Origin: Anaerobacillus isosaccharinicus
Lineage (GTDB): Bacteria; Bacillota; Bacilli; Bacillales; Anaerobacillaceae
Direction of reading: 5' to 3'
DNA length: 64,000 nt
Assembly: GCF_001866075.3 (NCBI RefSeq)
Contig: NZ_CP063356.1
Span: 3,152,164-3,216,163 of the forward strand
Below are positions 60,198-64,000 of this stretch, one piece after another (position 1 is the stretch's first letter; each line of letters starts with the position of its first letter). The notes beneath the pieces are model-generated. The model did no database searches. It worked only from the letters and a program-made list of their open reading frames with translations, and was not told where the DNA came from. Made by a program: the position numbers and the translations under genes.

Positions 60198-61019
60198 TTG
60201 GATATTTCAGTAAAAGATCAGATAGAAAAAATAGAAGTAGAGTTGTTCCTAGAAGCCATTTTTCGCCAATATGGATTTGACTACCGTAACTATGCTTATG
60301 AGTCGATAAGAAGACGGATTTGGCATAGTGCGAGAGAAACAAAGGCAACTACAATTTCTGAGTATCAAGGTCAAGTTCTTTATAAACCAGAGTTAATGAA
60401 GATACTTGCTAATAATATTTCAATTACAGTAACTGAAATGTTTCGTGATCCATCTTTTTTTGAGTCAATTCGTTTAAATATTGTACCGAGACTAAAGACA
60501 CAACCTATTGTTAGAATTTGGATAACAGGCTGTTCGTCTGGAGAAGAAGTTTACTCGCTAGCCATTCTGTTACATGAAGAAGGCCTATACGAGAGAAGTC
60601 GTATTTATGCTACGGATATAAACGAAGCAGTTCTTCAAAGAGCAAAAAAAGGAACGATTTCAATCCTCCATATGCAGCAGTATACTAAAAATTATCTTCA
60701 AGCTGGCGGCCAAAGAGAATTCTCCAAATACTATAAGGTGGATGGGGAACATGTGATTCTAGAACCTTTTTTAAAAGAAAATATTACATTTGCCCAGCAT
60801 AATCTAGCAACTGATCAATCTTTTAATGAATTCCATGTGATTATATGTAGAAATGTTTTAATTTACTTTAATCAGCATTTAAAGAATAGGGTCTTTCAAC
60901 TTTTTTACGAGAGTTTAAGTGAGGGTGGAATTTTAGGTTTAGGAAGCCAAGAAACGATCATATCCTCTAAGGTATTCTCTGACCTAGATTATTCAAATAA
61001 GATATACATAAAGGATTAA
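60198..61019 (+). CDS. CheR-type SAM methyltransferase (RsbM-like)
   Basis: A 273-residue methyltransferase. The CheR N-terminal helical part (IFRQYGFDYRNYAYESIRRR) is followed by the SAM-binding motif IWITGCSSGEEVYSLAILLHE near residue 111, the acidic IYATDINEAVL, and HVIICRNVLIYF. It transfers methyl groups to glutamates of a sensor protein. No chemoreceptor or CheB is present, so the likely partner is the adjacent hybrid kinase, as with RsbM and RsbK. The start is TTG 60198 behind GAGGGG. Confidence 0.92.
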   Translation: MDISVKDQIEKIEVELFLEAIFRQYGFDYRNYAYESIRRRIWHSARETKATTISEYQGQVLYKPELMKILANNISITVTEMFRDPSFFESIRLNIVPRLKTQPIVRIWITGCSSGEEVYSLAILLHEEGLYERSRIYATDINEAVLQRAKKGTISILHMQQYTKNYLQAGGQREFSKYYKVDGEHVILEPFLKENITFAQHNLATDQSFNEFHVIICRNVLIYFNQHLKNRVFQLFYESLSEGGILGLGSQETIISSKVFSDLDYSNKIYIKD

Positions 61020-61060
61020 CTAACAATAAAGGATAATATCGAACTAAGGGGGAACATCTG

Positions 61061-62608
61061 GTGGAAAAAAGTATTGCAAAAGTCTTACTCGTTGACGACC
61101 GACCTGAAAATCTGCTAGTTTTAGAAGCCTCATTGGCTGGCGGAGCTTACGAACTCATTTTGGCTCAATCAGGAGAAGAGGCATTAAAGCAAATTTTACA
61201 AAATGATTTTGCAGTCATACTGTTAGATGTTCAAATGCCAGGTTTGAATGGGTTTGAGACAGCTAAATTAATTAAAGGTAGGAAAAACTCTGCCCACATT
61301 CCGATCATCTTTATCACTGCACTAAGCAAAGCCAACGAGCATATAAAAGAAGGGTATTTAACAGGAGCAGTAGATTATATTTTTAAACCCTTTAATCGCA
61401 CGATTTTAAAAAGTAAAGTCGATGTTTTTGTTGATATTTTTAGAAAGCAAAAACAACTTGAAATACAGCGTAATAATTTAGCTACTCAACAAATAGAGTT
61501 AAAGCATCAATATAATAATTTAGAAAAAATGATTCAAGATAAAACTATGGAACTAGTTCTTGCAAATCGAGAACTGCAAACTTCACAAGAACGATTTCAA
61601 AAGATCTTTCAGTTTAGTCCAAACTTAAAAGCAATACGCTCTACAAAAAATGGTCAATATATTAATGTAAATAAAAGTTGGTCTGATTTGACCGGCTATA
61701 CGTTAGAAGAAATTAATTCATCAAATGGTTTAGAATTTATTTGTACAGAACGAGATACTCATCTGGACTTAAAAGGCGATTTAAGTAATCTTAAAATTGA
61801 GTATATGACCAAAAATAATGAACTAAGAATAGGGTTACTATCGACAGAAAAGATCTATATCAACGATGAATTATGTGTATTAAGTGTCATTACGGATATA
61901 ACTGATCGAATAAAATTAGAAACAGAAATTTCTCGATTAGACAATTTAAATTTAGTAGGTGAAATGGCTGCAGGAATTGCCCATGAAATAAGAAATCCGA
62001 TGACGACTGTTATTGGTTTCCTACAAATAGCTAAAAATGATTTAGGGGCACCATTATCTGAGGAATACATTAACTTAATGCTTTCAGAACTGAGACGTGC
62101 CAATGGGATTATAACGGAATTTTTAACGCTAGCTAAAAATAAAGCTAGTAATAAAAATGTTGAAAATCTAAATTCTATTATCCAACTAATCTTTCCATTA
62201 CTTCAGGCTGAGGCTTTAATGAGTTCAAAGGAAGTTTATCTTGATTTAGGAGATGTCCCCAATTTAAGTGTAGATGAAAAAGAAATAAGACAAATGCTTT
62301 TAAATATCGGGTTAAATGGTTTAGAATCAATGATTCCAGGTGGAATATTAACGATAAAGACGTTTCTAAATGAATTAGACCAAGTTGTGCTCCAAATTAA
62401 AGACGAAGGTAGGGGGATTAGTAAAGATGTGCTTGAAAAAATTGGTACACCATTTTTTACAACGAAGGAAAATGGTACTGGTTTGGGTATGGCGATTTGT
62501 TATAGTATTGCAGCCAGACATGACGCTGAAATCTCCGTTGAAACGAGTTGTAAAGGAACGAGCTTCTTTATTTGTTTTGCCCGAAAAAACAATTTAGTAA
62601 TGAATTGA
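61061..62608 (+). CDS. REC-PAS histidine kinase
   Basis: A 515-residue soluble kinase. REC (about 5-120; phospho-Asp in VILLDVQMPGLNGFE), a coiled linker, PAS (about 180-290), HisKA with phospho-His in AGIAHEIRNPMTTVIG near 308, and HATPase with DEGRGISKDVL and GTGLGMAICYSI. The DHp/ATPase resembles sporulation-type (KinA-like) kinases. The REC domain lets it receive phosphate from the upstream hybrid kinase. Start GTG 61061 follows GGGGGAA. It is the last gene of the second operon. Confidence 0.92.
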   Translation: MEKSIAKVLLVDDRPENLLVLEASLAGGAYELILAQSGEEALKQILQNDFAVILLDVQMPGLNGFETAKLIKGRKNSAHIPIIFITALSKANEHIKEGYLTGAVDYIFKPFNRTILKSKVDVFVDIFRKQKQLEIQRNNLATQQIELKHQYNNLEKMIQDKTMELVLANRELQTSQERFQKIFQFSPNLKAIRSTKNGQYINVNKSWSDLTGYTLEEINSSNGLEFICTERDTHLDLKGDLSNLKIEYMTKNNELRIGLLSTEKIYINDELCVLSVITDITDRIKLETEISRLDNLNLVGEMAAGIAHEIRNPMTTVIGFLQIAKNDLGAPLSEEYINLMLSELRRANGIITEFLTLAKNKASNKNVENLNSIIQLIFPLLQAEALMSSKEVYLDLGDVPNLSVDEKEIRQMLLNIGLNGLESMIPGGILTIKTFLNELDQVVLQIKDEGRGISKDVLEKIGTPFFTTKENGTGLGMAICYSIAARHDAEISVETSCKGTSFFICFARKNNLVMN

Positions 62609-62620
62609 ATATACATAAAT

Positions 62621-62665
62621 AAGGAGTTGTGCTAAATGTTGAATAAGTAGCAAAACTCCTTTTAT
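62621..62665. terminator. Bidirectional terminator
   Basis: AAGGAGTT...AACTCCTT stem extended by TGCTA/TAGCA pairing, followed by Ts; it separates the signalling cluster from the convergent nitroreductase gene. Confidence 0.75.
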
Positions 62666-62673
62666 TATAGATT

Positions 62674-63423
62674 TTATTTTAATAAAAACTGCTTTTGGAT
62701 AAGAAAACTCTTTAATGTTAACCTTTTTTCAGAGGCTAACATCTTCGTCATTTGCTCTGTCCATCGTTCATTTCTTATCCCATTTGTTCTTTGGGAGTAG
62801 TAAGCAGAAATGACCTGATTGTAATTTTGTAATTGCTTTTTAGTTAGTTCAACATTTTGTTCATATTGATCGACGTGATAAACGTTTTCCAATGGAAGAC
62901 GAGGTTTTATGCTAGATTCTTGATCACTATAGCCTACTGCTAAACCTACAATAGGAATAACATGATCAGGAAGCTTTAAAAGCTTGCTTACTTTTTCAAT
63001 GTTACTTCTAATCCCTCCTATGTAAACTGTACCAAGCCCCATAGACTCTGCTGCTATAACGGCATTCTGAGCAGCAAGGGATGCATCAATTGATCCTACA
63101 AGGAATTTTTCTGTACTCTCAGTAGCAAGCGGCTCGTTAAACTGTTCGAGTTCAGCTCCAAGTTTATGACGATAGAAATCCGCACAAAAAACGAAAAAGT
63201 GGCCATTTTTAGCGACATAGGCTTGGTTACCAGCGAGCTCTGCTAATTTTTGTTTCGTATCTTTGTTTTTTACCCCAATAATTGAATACGCTTGCATAAA
63301 GCTTGACGTTGCGGCCATTTGTGCGCTTTTTACTATTGTTTTAATTTGCTCTTCTGTTAGCTCTTCATCTTTAAAATTTCGAATCGAAACATGATTTTGC
63401 AATAACTTAATAGTGTCATTCAT
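62674..63423 (-). CDS. NfrA-type oxygen-insensitive NAD(P)H nitroreductase/flavin reductase
   Basis: A 249-residue FMN enzyme, the usual size for NfrA. Family motifs: HVSIRNFKDEELTEEQIKTIV (FMN-binding Arg), AQMAATSSFMQAYSII, SIDASLAAQNAVIAAESMGLGTVYIGGIR and VGLAVGYSDQESSIKPRLPL. It reduces flavins, nitroaromatics or quinones with NAD(P)H. ATG 63423 follows TGGAGTTG; an upstream in-frame ATG lacks a site. It stands alone, divergent from the micro-protein pair. Confidence 0.9.
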   Translation of the reverse strand: MNDTIKLLQNHVSIRNFKDEELTEEQIKTIVKSAQMAATSSFMQAYSIIGVKNKDTKQKLAELAGNQAYVAKNGHFFVFCADFYRHKLGAELEQFNEPLATESTEKFLVGSIDASLAAQNAVIAAESMGLGTVYIGGIRSNIEKVSKLLKLPDHVIPIVGLAVGYSDQESSIKPRLPLENVYHVDQYEQNVELTKKQLQNYNQVISAYYSQRTNGIRNERWTEQMTKMLASEKRLTLKSFLIQKQFLLK

Positions 63424-63541
63424 TTTTTTCAACTCCATTTTCATTTGCATTTTTCCTAGTTAAATTCTAACATAAGATATGGACAAGAAACAGTAAGATG
63501 AATGGCATTGTTGATTGCAATGAGATTAGGAGGAAAGAGTA

Positions 63542-63757
63542 ATGGATCAAGGTTTATTATTATTAGTGGCTGTTGTTATTGGTGTTTTTGGAATTTTATT
63601 TGTGTATAAAAAATCAATGGCTGAAATTATTGAAGCAATGAAAAAAAAGGATTACCAAGTAGTAGAGAAAGCACAAACTCAAATGTTCATTAAAATAGCG
63701 ATTATGGAAATCATACCTGTTATTTTAGTTGTTATCGCTATACTAGATATGTTTTAG
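63542..63757 (+). CDS. Small membrane protein (71 aa)
   Basis: AGGAGGAAAGAGTA precedes ATG 63542. Two membrane helices (about residues 4-22 and 48-68) enclose a charged cytoplasmic loop (KKSMAEIIEAMKKKDYQVVE). I do not recognise the family. The next gene, also a two-helix micro-protein, starts 10 bp after its stop, so they form an operon. Confidence 0.65.
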   Translation: MDQGLLLLVAVVIGVFGILFVYKKSMAEIIEAMKKKDYQVVEKAQTQMFIKIAIMEIIPVILVVIAILDMF

Positions 63758-63767
63758 GAGGAGTATT

Positions 63768-63971
63768 ATGGGATATTTTATTGCAATTATTGTCATCTGG
63801 GTGATTGGTGTAATAGGCGTATTAGGAGAAAAAAATAATATTGCATTAAAAGACTTGGAACAACATGAAAAATTACGAGTTACTGGTTTAACATTTATTG
63901 GCTTTGCAATTATTAGTTCTTTTCCTGCGATTGCGTTAATTCTCTTGTCATTACAATTAGGGTTTGAATAG
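63768..63971 (+). CDS. Small membrane protein (67 aa)
   Basis: AGGAGGAGT precedes ATG 63768. Two helices (about residues 3-20 and 39-62) with a charged loop (KNNIALKDLEQHEKLRVTG) between them. The topology mirrors the preceding micro-protein, suggesting a pair that works together. Function unknown. Confidence 0.65.
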   Translation: MGYFIAIIVIWVIGVIGVLGEKNNIALKDLEQHEKLRVTGLTFIGFAIISSFPAIALILLSLQLGFE

Positions 63972-64000
63972 AAAAAAGCTTGAGTAATCAAGCTTTTTTT
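63972..64000. terminator. Terminator at the right edge
   Basis: AAAAAAGCTTGA/TCAAGCTTTTTT stem with a GTAA loop. Confidence 0.85.

Noticed and set aside
1..64000. CRISPR arrays, rRNA genes, plasmid or phage replication origins
   Set aside because: No regularly spaced repeats, rRNA-like segments or iteron clusters were seen.

Overview
The window reads as a chromosome segment of a spore-forming, AT-rich Bacillaceae bacterium. The evidence is a complete gerPA-gerPF spore-germination operon, spoVIF, the yjcD/yjcF/yjcG/yjcH neighbourhood known from Bacillus, a YutG/PgpA-type gene, a YjcZ-like micro-protein and Gram-positive AGGAGG ribosome binding sites throughout. I cannot fix the genus.

Layout. 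(1) 1-7.5 kb: core genes (yjcD 5' part, a glycolipid-type glycosyltransferase, yjcF-yjcG-yjcH, pgpA). An IS6-type element (4731-6557, 8-bp target duplication GAAACGAA) sits in the pgpA leader. (2) 7.5-9.0 kb: an IS1380-family element. (3) 9.345-30.83 kb: a tRNA-Val(GAC) gene followed by a tyrosine integrase, and 21.4 kb later a second copy of the tRNA 3' half (48 bp, 47 identical). These are the att sites of an integrated genomic island. The island carries a four-gene TnsB/TnsC-like transposon (10789-14013, TGT...ACA ends) and an 11-kb catabolic module. The module encodes a LacI regulator, a DctPQM TRAP transporter, two dehydrogenases, an aldehyde dehydrogenase, an RraA-like aldolase, glycerate kinase and a glycerate/hydroxypyruvate dehydrogenase. 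It carries two identical 31-bp double operators and a consensus cre site, and is bracketed by 43-bp direct repeats. Further right are a DUF3231 gene, unknown genes, pseudogene debris and a YolD-like gene. (4) 30.84-32.6 kb: an IS1182-type element that landed in the displaced tRNA-Val terminator and duplicated the 24-bp palindrome. (5) 32.6-35.4 kb: gerP operon and spoVIF, divergent, each with a sigma-K-like promoter. (6) 35.5-47.3 kb: two 1885-bp IS copies in inverted orientation bracket a ResA-like thioredoxin, malate synthase G, a GGDEF/EAL protein, a DinB-like protein, an ISL3-family element (8-bp duplication AAAAATGT) and a His-tailed membrane protein. (7) 47.4-51.3 kb: GntR (YtrA-type)/ABC transporter operon, a YjcZ-like micro-gene and a radical SAM/SPASM protein. 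(8) 51.5-62.6 kb: a dense signalling cluster in two transcription units: REC-GGDEF-EAL, REC-PP2C phosphatase and HK-REC-HPt, then HK(GAF)-REC, a CheR-type methyltransferase and REC-PAS-HK. The tail of the window holds an NfrA-type nitroreductase and two micro membrane proteins.

How the parts work together. The catabolic module looks self-contained: uptake by TRAP, oxidation and aldol cleavage steps, then entry to glycolysis through glycerate and 2-phosphoglycerate, under local LacI and global CcpA control. The signalling cluster has the parts of the Bacillus cereus RsbK/RsbM/RsbY stress-signalling circuit (hybrid kinase, CheR-like methylase, REC-PP2C phosphatase), but sigB, rsbV and rsbW are not in view. 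No CRISPR array, rRNA operon or recognisable phage structural gene is present.
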